Counted from the first letter of the stretch, positions 1-9,224 are shown. The stretch: 32,071 nucleotides of DNA from Desulfovibrio sp. (GCA_014804965.1 JAAUYU010000023.1:1-32071); one strand, 5' to 3'. The notes: generated by a model from the sequence alone, not told the origin. Translations and numbers: made by a program.

Positions 1-440
1 GGCGTGGGATAGTGGTCGCCGGTGATGCCGTCCACGAGCTCCCAGGCGAAGTCGTCCTCGTCCACGCTGTAGGTGTTCACCATGTAGCTGAAGAACTCCA
101 CCAGCACGCGCGCGCCCACATCGTCCTTGTGGGCGGTGAGGAACTGGTGCAGCCGCTCGCCGCAGCCTTTCTTGACAGGCGAGGCCGCGATGCCGATGGC
201 CGTGTCATAGGAGATGCGCTCGCATTCGTCCATGGCGAACTGGCCAAGCAGGAAGAAGGCCCGGCGCGGCCAGGAAAGCAGCCAGTTGGGGTTGCCGCGG
301 CCCGCGTTGAGGAAGGTCTGGCTGGAAACTCTGGCTTCGTCCTCGGCCATGTCGATGAGCGTGTTCTTGATTTCGAAGGGGCTCATCTTGTCCAGTTCCT
401 GCTCGAGCTTGCGCTTCTGCTGGGGGGTCTTTGCTTTCAT
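1..440 (-). CDS. aspD: Aspartate 4-decarboxylase / bifunctional aspartate aminotransferase, N-terminal part (runs off window)
   Basis: Reverse-strand translation from ATG at 440: MKAKTPQQKRKLEQELDKMSPFEIKNTLIDMAEDEARVSSQTFLNAGRGNPNWLLSWPRRAFFLLGQFAMDE...; the LNAGRGNPNW motif and adjacency to an AspT-type antiporter fit AspD. Confidence 0.8.
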   Translation of the reverse strand, partial: MKAKTPQQKRKLEQELDKMSPFEIKNTLIDMAEDEARVSSQTFLNAGRGNPNWLLSWPRRAFFLLGQFAMDECERISYDTAIGIAASPVKKGCGERLHQFLTAHKDDVGARVLVEFFSYMVNTYSVDEDDFAWELVDGITGDHYPT

Positions 441-504
441 TGTCTGCTCCTGCGCCCTGGGCGCGGATATATGTTTGGGGGAAGTTTCTCTCCGCTCCGT
501 TCCA

Positions 505-2235
505 TCAGAGGAAGAGGAGCACCATGGCCACGCCCATGAGGATGAGCACCGTATTGCCCACCGCGTATGTGACGGTATAGCCGAGCGCCGGGACGGAGCT
601 GTCCAGCGCGGAAGTGATGGCGCCGAGGGCCGCTGTGGTGGTACGGCCGCCCGCGCAGCAGCCGAGGTTGATGGCCGGGTGGAACTTGAACACCTTGTCG
701 CCCAGCCACATGCCGATGAGCAGAGGCACCGACGTGGAAATCATGCCCATGACGAAGAGCATGATGCCGACCTTTTCGATGCCGGGGATGAACACCGGGC
801 CGCACTGGATGCCGATGACGGCGATGAACATATTGAGGCCGAGATTGTTCATGAACCAGATCACGGCATTGGGGATATAGCCCACCGAGGGGCGCTTGGT
901 GCGCCACCAGCCGAAGAAGATGCCGGCGATGAGCGCGCCGCCCGCCGTGGAAAGGCTGATGGGCACGTCCTTGATGGTGAGTGTCATGGCGCCCACGAGC
1001 GCGCCGAGGAAGATGCAGAGCGCGAGGAACACCACGTCCGTCTGATCGCTGGGCTTTTCCTCATAGCCGATTTCGGGGCAGGCAGCCTGCACTTCCTGCG
1101 GCAGTCCCTCGATGGTGAGCATGTCGCCTTCCATGAGCTTCGTTTGCGCGAGCACAGGAATTTCGATGCCGCCCGAGCGGTCGATGGCGCCGATCATGAT
1201 GCCGTACATCCACGGCTTGGCGCGCAGCTCGTCCACGGTGAGGCCGGCGGTCTTCTTGGAGACCATGACGCGCGTCTTTTCCACGGCAAAGGTCATGAGC
1301 TTGGCGTCGTCGATTTCGGGGCCGACCCAGCTCTCGTCCTGGATGATGTACTCGTGCCGGCCGCTCAACACCACCTCGTCGCCGAGCTTGATGACCATGT
1401 CCGGCGTGCTCTGGAAAATCTTGCCGTTGGTGTCGCGCACGCGCTCCACGAAAATGCGGCGTCCGAGCGTCTGGAAGTGGGCCTCGATCTGGGCCACGGT
1501 CTGCGGAATGGAGAAATGCTCCGCCGTCACCTTGTAGGCACGGAACACTATGGGCTGGTTGCCGTCCACAAAGGCCGGATCATTGGGCAGGGTGGAGTGG
1601 TCAAGCTGCTGCTCCAGCTCCTTGGTCTGCTTGCGCACCTTGTCGAGGCCGCCGAGCATGATGGGGCCGAGGTTACCCAAAATCCACGCGGAACCGATGG
1701 TGCCGAACACATAGGTCACGGCGTAGCACACGGGCATCATCTCGTCCCAGTTCTTGGCCTGCTCGGCGGTGATGGAGCCCGCGTTGAGCACGGACTGGAT
1801 GGTATCCGAGCCGATGCCGATGACCGCGGAGATGGTCTGCGCGCCGGAGAAGAGGCCCGTGGCGATACCTGCGTTATAGCCCATGAACTTCGCGCAGGCC
1901 CAAGTGACGGCAAGGCACAGGCCGCAGATGACCACCGCGAAGATGACCTGCTTGATGCCCTGGCCGCGGATGGCGCTCACGAACTGGGGGCCGCAGCGAT
2001 AGCCGATGGCGAAAAGAAACAGGAGGAAGAAGAGAGACTTGAGCGGCGCGCCGATGGTCACATGGAAAACCGCGCCGACCACCACGCCGATGAGCAGCAC
2101 GGACGTGACCACGCCCAGACTCAGGGACTTGTAGCGGAATTTGCCGAACCAGAAACCAAGGCCGATGGTGAGAAAAATGGGAATCGAGGGATATTCCCTG
2201 AAGGTCGCCTGTATCCACTCCCAGAGCCAGTCCAT
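505..2235 (-). CDS. aspT: AspT-family aspartate:alanine antiporter
   Basis: 576 aa, two multi-TM halves around TrkA-C-like domains; GNLGPIMLGG, GCCAGGRTTTAALGAI typical of AspT/YbjL duplicated-domain transporters; next to aspD. Confidence 0.85.
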   Translation of the reverse strand: MDWLWEWIQATFREYPSIPIFLTIGLGFWFGKFRYKSLSLGVVTSVLLIGVVVGAVFHVTIGAPLKSLFFLLFLFAIGYRCGPQFVSAIRGQGIKQVIFAVVICGLCLAVTWACAKFMGYNAGIATGLFSGAQTISAVIGIGSDTIQSVLNAGSITAEQAKNWDEMMPVCYAVTYVFGTIGSAWILGNLGPIMLGGLDKVRKQTKELEQQLDHSTLPNDPAFVDGNQPIVFRAYKVTAEHFSIPQTVAQIEAHFQTLGRRIFVERVRDTNGKIFQSTPDMVIKLGDEVVLSGRHEYIIQDESWVGPEIDDAKLMTFAVEKTRVMVSKKTAGLTVDELRAKPWMYGIMIGAIDRSGGIEIPVLAQTKLMEGDMLTIEGLPQEVQAACPEIGYEEKPSDQTDVVFLALCIFLGALVGAMTLTIKDVPISLSTAGGALIAGIFFGWWRTKRPSVGYIPNAVIWFMNNLGLNMFIAVIGIQCGPVFIPGIEKVGIMLFVMGMISTSVPLLIGMWLGDKVFKFHPAINLGCCAGGRTTTAALGAITSALDSSVPALGYTVTYAVGNTVLILMGVAMVLLFL

Positions 2236-2886
2236 ATACTACCTCTTGACCTGTATGAGTATTCAGCGGTGCGCCGTCCGGGAGAGATGCAGAAGTTGGT
2301 TGACGGCGCCGTCATTTGCCGTTATGGAAATTCCTGAAAAATTTGTCCTCCTTGTCCTGGCCTCCGCCTGGGCCCGCTGCCATCCGGCAATGGGCTTAAA
2401 AGCGGGGTCTTCCGGGCCGCCCTGCCGCAGTTCCTGCGGGTCTTTTCTTGCGGCCAAGTTCAGACTGCACTATTTTGGGGAGACCTGCAAGATAAATTCT
2501 CTCTTGGCGCCTAGTTGAGCGCACGCAGAGAAAACCATCCATGGCGGAAAATCCCAAAGGTCGCGCCAGAGCACACTGGTTTCCGGCGCGCGTGTGGGAG
2601 GGGCGTCGGTGGAGCCCCGCAGGCTTTCCTCCGGCATAGGTCCCTTGACGGTACTGATATATGACGTTTTCGGCCACTATACTGGTGACGCATTTTGCAT
2701 CGTTAAACCTTCCCTGATACGGCTCACCGCAGGCTCCTCTGGAGAATTATCTCAGTTACGAAGAGGTGGTAAAGTAAAATAATAGATCCATATTTTTTCC
2801 GCACATCCAGACGTTTGCCTTCTATTTATTTGAAGTCTCTGCATTTCCGCGAAAAAGCTGAAAAATCGTATTGTCAGGAGCTAAAA

Positions 2887-4422
2887 ATGGCACGTGAAAA
2901 ACAAAAATTAACTCTTATCGAGCTACGGAAGGTTCTTGCAACATTACCAAAAGATGCATTTATTGTTTGTTTCTATGCAAACATGTTTTATGCACCCCAG
3001 AGCGATTGGATGAATGCCTTAGCCGAAAAGCTTCGACAGCGTGGCATGATCACTGTAGGACTTCTCACACCGCGTAGTGTAAAGGCGTTCAATCTGGACA
3101 AAACGGATTATGTGGCAGTTGTCCCCTCCAGTACGGTAAAAATCCTCAGCCGCATTAATGTCTTTATTATCTCGGAACCCGATCATAGCACCCACTTCCC
3201 TGCCGGCTCGAAAGTTCTTGGCTGCATACATTCTCACATGATGAGTTTTTCGGACCGGCCCTATCCATACCAGTTATTTTCCGTGGGAATGCTGGATGGT
3301 CTGATGGTGCCCGCGCGTCTCCCCGCGGAAACGCGGCACGCCCTGGAGAAGACCTGGACTGGCTTCGTCAACCCGCGTTGGTCACGCCGCAGCAAGGGAC
3401 CCTTCTATGTTATCCCTGTGGGCTATCCTCGGCATGCTGCCATGTTCCAGGCCCTGAGCAAAGCAATGGCCCCAAAAGACGCAATAGTTTATGCCCCGCA
3501 CGGAATAGCGAATACGTCTGATATAAAATCAGAGCACTGTGTAGTCGGAGCGGGAATACCCATAATTAATTTTTTGCTTGAAAATTTCCCGGAGTACAAG
3601 GTGATCTTCCGGCCTGCCCCAGAAGATCTCGAAGGCCGCGTGGTACAGCGGATATCCTCACTGTACCGCCAGGAGCGTCGCTTTATCCTTGATACACACC
3701 CAGACCAGTTTTTTTCCCTGTCGCGTGGGGCCGCGCTGGTTACGGATGCGTCCGGCATCGCGCGCAGTTTTGCGTATATGACCTTGCGCCCGGCAATATT
3801 CTTCCAGCCCTGGCGAGAGTGGCAGGAGCCTGTGAGGCGTGTGGAGAGCGGTTTTATTGCAACCAGCTATGATGCCTTACGGGATGTGCTCAAACTGGCT
3901 CTTGAAAATAGGCAGGAAGAAGCCGAGATTATCCGGAAAAACCGGGATGAGCTCCTGATGCCCATTGAAGGTGCGCTGGAGACCATCGCCGACTGGCTCC
4001 CGGATTTTTACAACGAGCGCCCGCGGGCCGACTGGGTGACCATTGAGAGAAGCGAGGCCGCCTTGGAGCCGGAGAAAGCGCTCATTCAGAAACTTGCTAC
4101 TTTCCCTGACGGCCTGCAGCTTGCGGCGCCCGCTGTCGCCTGTTTTCGTAACCAGGAAAGCCCCCTGCTTGCCGCATATGCGCTCCATATGGGGCGGATC
4201 AAGGCCCCTCGGCTGCTCCCCGCCTTGGATTTGCTTGGCATTGCCGGCAGACTGCTCGGGGTAAAGATCACCAGTGATAGCTATGAGAAGACTCCGCCAG
4301 AGCATATACAAAATCTCTATACCATGGCCCTGAAGAGATTCGAGCGGGAAGGTGATCAAGAGGGCGTGGCCCTAGTCGCAGGGCTCCTGGAGCACTTCAA
4401 TGCCGCTATCAGTAAAAAATAA
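2887..4422 (+). CDS. CDP-glycerol glycerophosphotransferase-like / polysaccharide-type protein
   Basis: 511 aa from ATG 2887 with upstream CAGGAG (ORF track begins at TTG 2815). Motifs YAPHGIAN, VIFRPAPEDLEGRVV, DTHPDQFFSLSRGAALVTDASGIARSFAYM resemble the Glyphos_transf fold. Lower GC than neighbours. Confidence 0.55.
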   Translation: MAREKQKLTLIELRKVLATLPKDAFIVCFYANMFYAPQSDWMNALAEKLRQRGMITVGLLTPRSVKAFNLDKTDYVAVVPSSTVKILSRINVFIISEPDHSTHFPAGSKVLGCIHSHMMSFSDRPYPYQLFSVGMLDGLMVPARLPAETRHALEKTWTGFVNPRWSRRSKGPFYVIPVGYPRHAAMFQALSKAMAPKDAIVYAPHGIANTSDIKSEHCVVGAGIPIINFLLENFPEYKVIFRPAPEDLEGRVVQRISSLYRQERRFILDTHPDQFFSLSRGAALVTDASGIARSFAYMTLRPAIFFQPWREWQEPVRRVESGFIATSYDALRDVLKLALENRQEEAEIIRKNRDELLMPIEGALETIADWLPDFYNERPRADWVTIERSEAALEPEKALIQKLATFPDGLQLAAPAVACFRNQESPLLAAYALHMGRIKAPRLLPALDLLGIAGRLLGVKITSDSYEKTPPEHIQNLYTMALKRFEREGDQEGVALVAGLLEHFNAAISKK

Positions 4423-4637
4423 GAAAGGAGTCTGCCCAGAGTTTTAATGGTTTTCGTATTTATCATAAAAATTTATTTAGATTATGTGCCACCTACTGTC
4501 CTCAGCATTGGTTCTTCACATGTGTTTTTTCAGTACTCAGTAAAGTGGCGCCGGATTAATACCACTGAAAGGGTATAAATCCTTTTTTTGTGGTTACCTC
4601 CAATTCTATCTTTTTGCTTGATCCAAAAAATTTTCTA

Positions 4638-5478
4638 GATAGTGTCGTCATTTCTCTTTTAATTTTTCTAGTTCTCTGCTATCCTTCTCCAAAAGGGGGT
4701 GGATATGCAAGCTGCACATCGACGTCACGACATATCGGATAAGGTTTGGGAGCTTTTGGAGCCACATCTTCCTGGACGGGAAGGAACTCGAGGCGTTACA
4801 GCTCGAGATAATCGAAATTTTCTCAATGCAGTTTTTTGGATCCTTCGAACAGGCGCACCGTGGCGAGATTTGCCGCCTGACTATGGAGACTGGGAAAATA
4901 CCCATCGCCGTTTTTGCCGATGGAGAGATAGTGGAGTTTGGGAAAGGCTACTCGAAATTCTTGTATACGACCCAGATTTTGAATAGCTTATGATTGACGC
5001 AAGCCATATCAAGTTTCACCCGCACGCTGCAGGGGCACGGGGTGGCAATCAGGACATGGGACGCACAAAAGGGGGCTCAACACCAAGATACATCTGGCCG
5101 TGGATGCGCATGGTATGCCGGTCAGAATGTTTATTACAGCAGCTCCCGTTGCAGATTGTTCGCAGGCTTGCAGGCTTATCACGGGAATAGATGCCAGCTA
5201 CCTTTTGGCAGATAAGGGATATGATAGCGATGCGCTGGTTGAGTCACTCCAACAGGCCGGCGTAAATCCTGTCATCCCGCCTCGCAAAAGCCGAAAATGT
5301 CTACGTCCTTACGATAAATATCTTTATCGACTTCGGCACCTTATTGAAAATGCCTTTTTGGAACTGAAGCGTTGGCGAGGTATCGCCACACGATATGCGA
5401 AAAACACGGCCTCATTTCTGGCTGCCGTTCATATCAGATGCATAGCCATTTGGGCTAAAATTAAATGACGACACTATC
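4638..5478 (+). mobile_element. IS5-family (IS427-like) insertion sequence, copy 1
   Basis: Terminal inverted repeats GATAGTGTCGTCATTT (4638-4653) and AAATGACGACACTATC (5463-5478), flanked by TA on both sides (4636-4637, 5479-5480); encodes an IS5-type transposase in two frames. Confidence 0.85.
4705..5468 (+). pseudogene. IS5-family transposase (OrfA/OrfB), amber-interrupted
   Basis: OrfA (ORF 4699-4986): MQAAHRRHDISDKVWELLEPHLPGREGTRG...DPDFE then TAG (4984-4986); MIDASHIKFHPHAAGARGGNQDMGRTKGG; -1 shift at AAAAGGGGGC into ...DAHGMPVRMFITAAPVADCSQACRLITGIDASYLLADKGYDSDALVES...LKRWRGIATRYAK. Copy 2 has TGG where copy 1 has TAG. Confidence 0.75.
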
Positions 5479-5545
5479 TAGTATAGCTCCAATTTTTATC
5501 TTCCTTGCCAGCACCGAAAAATCTTATTTTTTAGGATTCTTCCGG

Positions 5546-5590
5546 CACTAGGACCCGTCTTCCGCTTCGCTCCAGACGGATCTAAGGAAG
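5546..5590. repeat. Inverted-repeat partner A (palindromic element CCGTCT...AGACGG)
   Basis: TAGGACCCGTCTTCCGCTTCGCTCCAGACGGATCTAAGGAAGATCT; reverse complement matches 7568-7611 with few mismatches. Confidence 0.7.
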
Positions 5591-5721
5591 ATCTGTCAAC
5601 CGCTCAGTATAACATAATCTCATAATCTAAGGAAAAAGCCGGACGCCGCGCGGGAGGCAGCCTGCCGGGGGACGCGGTTTTCGGCCGGGCGGCCCTGCGC
5701 CACGCGCGGGACCGCCCTATT

Positions 5722-7365
5722 TTATGGCCGATGAAAGAGCAGCCAGGCCGGAGTTTCCAGCGCCGGGCCCGCGGCGCGGGTCGCGGGGGGCACCTGCGCC
5801 AGCTCGCCGCGCGGCACGAGCAGCCAGGGCGCGCCGGAAAGCTCCCAGGCTTTGGCGAGGCCGTCCGGCTCCTCATGGAGCGCGGTCTCGATGGCGAACC
5901 ACTTGCGCGAGGCCTCCAGTTCCTTGTTGTAAAAGAAGGAATAGCCGTCCTTGAAGGAGTGCGCCACGGAGCGCCGCCCCACATAGCGCAGCGGCATCTG
6001 GTCCACCGGGCAAAAGACGGCCTCGCCGGGCGCCACGACACTCGTCACGGCGGCCACAAGGGCTTTTTCCGCCTGCGCTTCGCGAATCAGTTCCTGCGCC
6101 TGCGCGGAAAGGGGCAGGCCGCAAAATTCCTCCAGCGCCGTCCTGACAGCAAGGTGCTGCCTGTCCTGGTTGAGCAGCATGAGGGCGCAGAAGGTGATGG
6201 CAAGGATGGCGCGCCTTTGCCACTTGCCCGTATAGCAGCCGCAGGCGGCGATGATGAGCAGCCACGCGAGCGGAATGAGAAAGCGCAGCCCGCGCACGAG
6301 CTCGTGCCCCATGCTGAGGCGCCCGAAATCCGGGGCCAAGAGCGGCTCAAGCCACGACAACAGGGCCACGGCACAAAGGCCCGGCAGCAGGGCCGGGATG
6401 AAGCGCACGAGGCCCGCAAACTGCGCCTTGCGCGCCTGGCGCACGGCGAACCAGCACATCGCGCCAATAATGGTGAGGAAAAAGAGCGGCGCCGGCGGCG
6501 TGAAGGCGCCCCGGACGCGCGGCCAGAAATCCGTAAAATCCTTCTCCCAGCGGAAGGCCTGCATTTCCCGGAAAAAGGCCAGGTCCTCGGCGGAAAAGCT
6601 CGCGCCCTGCGCAAGCGAGGGCGAGAGAAAGATACAGACAGGCACAAGAAAGGCCACGAGACACAGCGCAAGATTCAGCAGATGCCCGGCCCGGCCCGTG
6701 CCCTGCGGCCTGAGAAAAAAGAAGGCACTGAAAAACATGGCCCCGCAGTTGAGCGCGCTCACGCCATGCACCCACATGGCGCAGCCGCAGGCGAGCATGG
6801 CCACGGGCCTGAGCCACGGCCGGGCGAGCGCCGAGAGCGCGAGCCAGAAGAGCAGCGGGAAGATGGCGGCGAAAAAGACCCGCGGCACGGGGTCGGAGTG
6901 CGTCACCCCCCAGAAGGTGCCCCAGCCCACCCAGATGGTGATGCCGGAGCACACGGCGAGCAGGGCCGCAAGACAGGGCGAGCCGAAAAGATGCCGCCCC
7001 AGGGCGTACCAGAAGCAATAGAAGCAGAAAATGGCGATGCACCCGGCCTTGAGCAGGGCGAGGCCGAAATTTTCCTGCTCCAGCAGCATTTCGGCGAGCC
7101 AGCGTTGGAGGTTCTGGATGCTGTTGGCCTCCCCCCTGTGGGCGAGGATGGGGTCGGCCGCGAAATTTTCCGGGAAGAAAGCCCGCGCCATGCCCTGGGC
7201 ATAGGTCTGGAGATCGCTGTCGAGCATGGTGCCGGAGGCGGAAAGCAGCACGATGCCGCGGAAGGCGAGCCACGCATAGAGCGCCGCAGCGAGGACAAAG
7301 AGGATGTCCGCAAGGCGGACGCCCGTGGACTTTTGGGGAGCGGCAAGGGGGAAGGCTCGATACAT
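5722..7365 (-). CDS. Polytopic membrane protein of unknown function
   Basis: Long ORF (572 aa to 7440; MYRAFPLAAP start at 7365 more plausible) with many hydrophobic segments (LADILFVLAAALYAWLAFRGIVLL, LLNLALCLVAFLVPVCIFL, FLIPLAWLLIIAACGC). Family not recognised. Confidence 0.65.
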   Translation of the reverse strand: MYRAFPLAAPQKSTGVRLADILFVLAAALYAWLAFRGIVLLSASGTMLDSDLQTYAQGMARAFFPENFAADPILAHRGEANSIQNLQRWLAEMLLEQENFGLALLKAGCIAIFCFYCFWYALGRHLFGSPCLAALLAVCSGITIWVGWGTFWGVTHSDPVPRVFFAAIFPLLFWLALSALARPWLRPVAMLACGCAMWVHGVSALNCGAMFFSAFFFLRPQGTGRAGHLLNLALCLVAFLVPVCIFLSPSLAQGASFSAEDLAFFREMQAFRWEKDFTDFWPRVRGAFTPPAPLFFLTIIGAMCWFAVRQARKAQFAGLVRFIPALLPGLCAVALLSWLEPLLAPDFGRLSMGHELVRGLRFLIPLAWLLIIAACGCYTGKWQRRAILAITFCALMLLNQDRQHLAVRTALEEFCGLPLSAQAQELIREAQAEKALVAAVTSVVAPGEAVFCPVDQMPLRYVGRRSVAHSFKDGYSFFYNKELEASRKWFAIETALHEEPDGLAKAWELSGAPWLLVPRGELAQVPPATRAAGPALETPAWLLFHRP

Positions 7366-7567
7366 GGCGGGAACAGTCCGGAACAGGTGAAACGGCGCGA
7401 TCCTGCACGCCACAGTGCAGGATAGGGAAGCCGGAATCATCCAAGGCCATGCACCTACAATCGGCGCCGCCCCATGTCAAGAGCGGCGGCCGAAATCCGC
7501 CGAAGCGTGGCCGGGGCCGGGCTGGTGGCCCCCGGTCTATCGGCATCCCACTATCGGAGATAACAAA

Positions 7568-7610
7568 CCTTCCTTAATTCCGTCTGGAGCGAAGCGAAAG
7601 ACGGGCGCCA
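7568..7610. repeat. Inverted-repeat partner B
   Basis: CTTCCTTAATTCCGTCTGGAGCGAAGCGAAAGACGGGCGCCA, inverted relative to 5546-5590; abuts IS copy 2. Confidence 0.7.
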
Positions 7611-8241
7611 GATAGTGTCGTCATTTGATATTGGCCCAAATCGCTATGCATCTGATATGCACAGCAGCCAGGAATGAAGCCGTTTTTTTGCATATCGAGT
7701 GGCGATACCTCGCCAGCGTTTCACTTCCAAGAAGACATTTTCAATAAGGCGCTGAAGTCAATAAAGATATTTATCGTAAGGACGTATACGTTTTCGGCTT
7801 TTACGAGGAGGGCTGACATGATTTACTCGATTAGCCACCATGTGCTCCAGAAGCCCGCGGGTGAACTTTGATATGACTTGCATCAATCATGAGCCATTCA
7901 AAATCTGATTCAGAAACAAGAATTTCGAGCAATCTTTCCCACACGCCGCTATCTCTCCTCCGACAAAAACGGCGATGGGGATTTTTCCAGTCCCATAATC
8001 AGGCGGCAAATCTCGCCACGGCGCACCTGTTCGCAAGATCCAAAAAACTGCATTGAGAAAATTTCGGTTATCACGGGCAGTGACGCCTCGGGTTCCTTCG
8101 CGACCAGGAAGGTGGGTTTCCAAGAGCTCCCAAACCTTGCCAGATATATGGTGGCGACGATGTGCAGCTTTCATGTCCTCCCCTTTTTGAGGAGAATGAG
8201 AGAAAACTACAAAAAATTAAAAGAGAAATGACGACACTATC
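7611..8241 (-). mobile_element. IS5-family element copy 2, internally deleted and inverted relative to copy 1
   Basis: Ends GATAGTGTCGTCATTTGA (7611) and AAATGACGACACTATC (8241); N-terminal MKAAHRRHHISGKVWELLETHLPGREGTRGVTARDNRNFLNAVFWILRTGAPWRDLPPDYG and C-terminal ...YDKYLY..LIENVFLEVKRWRGIATRYAK segments present, central catalytic part missing, 1-nt deletion after PPDYG. Confidence 0.85.
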
Positions 8242-8272
8242 TAGGCACAGCGCCAAGCCCTGAGACATGACA

Positions 8273-8303
8273 GCCCGGCAGCCAGACTGCCGGGCCGTTT
8301 TTG
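8273..8303 (+). terminator. Rho-independent terminator
   Basis: GCCCGGCAGCCAGACTGCCGGGCCGTTTTTG: 8-bp GC stem plus T5. Confidence 0.75.
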
Positions 8304-8346
8304 TATGAAGAAAACTCCCCGTCACGCTGGTGACGTTCTTCATACA

Positions 8347-8380
8347 CAAAAAGGGCCACGGCAATTTGCCATGACCCTTG
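8347..8380 (-). terminator. Rho-independent terminator of tRNA-Arg
   Basis: Minus strand AAGGGTCATGGCAAATTGCCGTGGCCCTTTTTGTG. Confidence 0.75.
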
Positions 8381-8386
8381 AAATGT

Positions 8387-8463
8387 TGGCGCGCCCGGCG
8401 CGATTCGAACGCACGGCCTTTGGCTCCGGAGGCCAACGCTCTATCCGGCTGAGCTACGGGCGC
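8387..8463 (-). tRNA. tRNA-Arg (CCG)
   Basis: Minus strand GCGCCCGTAGCTCAGCCGGATAGAGCGTTGGCCTCCGGAGCCAAAGGCCGTGCGTTCGAATCGCGCCGGGCGCGCCA; anticodon stem TTGGC/GCCAA, loop CTCCGGA, encoded CCA. Confidence 0.95.
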
Positions 8464-8600
8464 GGGAGGTTCTTGGTATGCCGAAAGCCGCCGCCTGTCA
8501 AGGCCCGCGGGGATAGGCCCGGCGGCATTGCACGGGCCGCGGATTTATGGAACAAGGGGGAAGGCAGGGAACGTATTTGAATTCGAGGCAAGGCGGCACC

Positions 8601-9224
8601 ATGCGCAAGATACTTGTGGGCATAAGCGGGGCCAGCGGGATGCCGCTGGCACTCCGGCTGCTTGGGCATCTTGCCGCCATGCCCGATGTGGACCTCTCCT
8701 GCGTCGTCTCGGACGGCGCGGCCGCGGTGCTCGCCGCCGAATGCGGCATGAAGCCCGAAACGCTCACCCGCCATGCCCGCCATGAGTATCCGGCGGACGA
8801 CCTCGGCGCCGGGCCTGCCAGCGGCTCGTGGTGGCACGGGGAGGGCGGCCCGGCCGCCATGCTCGTGGTGCCCTGTTCCATGGGCACGCTGGGCGCGCTG
8901 GCCTCGGGGGCCACGCGCAACCTGCTCCAGCGGGCGGCTGATGTGGCCCTGAAAGAAAGCCTGCGCCTCGTGCTGGTGACGCGCGAAAGCCCGCTTTCGG
9001 CCATTCACCTGCGCAACATGCTCGCCTTGCGCGAGGCCGGGGCCGTCATCATGCCCTTTTCGCCGGGCTTCTACCTGCGCCCGCAAAGCCTTGAGGCCAT
9101 GCTCGACCATTTTTGCGGCCGCATCCTCGACCAGGCCGGGCTGCCCCACAAGCTCGGCCGCTGGGCGCCGGGAAAATGCGACCCGTCCCCTTCATCCTGC
9201 AAGCAACAGGGAGACCAGACATGA
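8601..9224 (+). CDS. ubiX: UbiX/Pad1-family flavin prenyltransferase
   Basis: MRKILVGISGASGMPLALRLL...VPCSMGTLGALASGATRNLLQRAADVALKESLRLVLVTRESPLSAIHLRNML; hallmark UbiX motifs. Confidence 0.9.
   Translation: MRKILVGISGASGMPLALRLLGHLAAMPDVDLSCVVSDGAAAVLAAECGMKPETLTRHARHEYPADDLGAGPASGSWWHGEGGPAAMLVVPCSMGTLGALASGATRNLLQRAADVALKESLRLVLVTRESPLSAIHLRNMLALREAGAVIMPFSPGFYLRPQSLEAMLDHFCGRILDQAGLPHKLGRWAPGKCDPSPSSCKQQGDQT

Noticed and set aside
214-2337. 707-aa + strand ORF antisense to aspT
   Set aside because: GC-rich shadow ORF, His/Glu/Asp/Ala/Arg-biased with no motifs; the opposite strand encodes a clear AspT.
2645-2683. TTGACG ... TATACT promoter before 2887 gene
   Set aside because: Spacing between the boxes is 27 nt, too long for a sigma70 promoter.
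5731-7425. 564-aa + strand ORF
   Set aside because: Antisense shadow of the membrane protein; extreme E/R/G/K/H composition and no recognisable domain.
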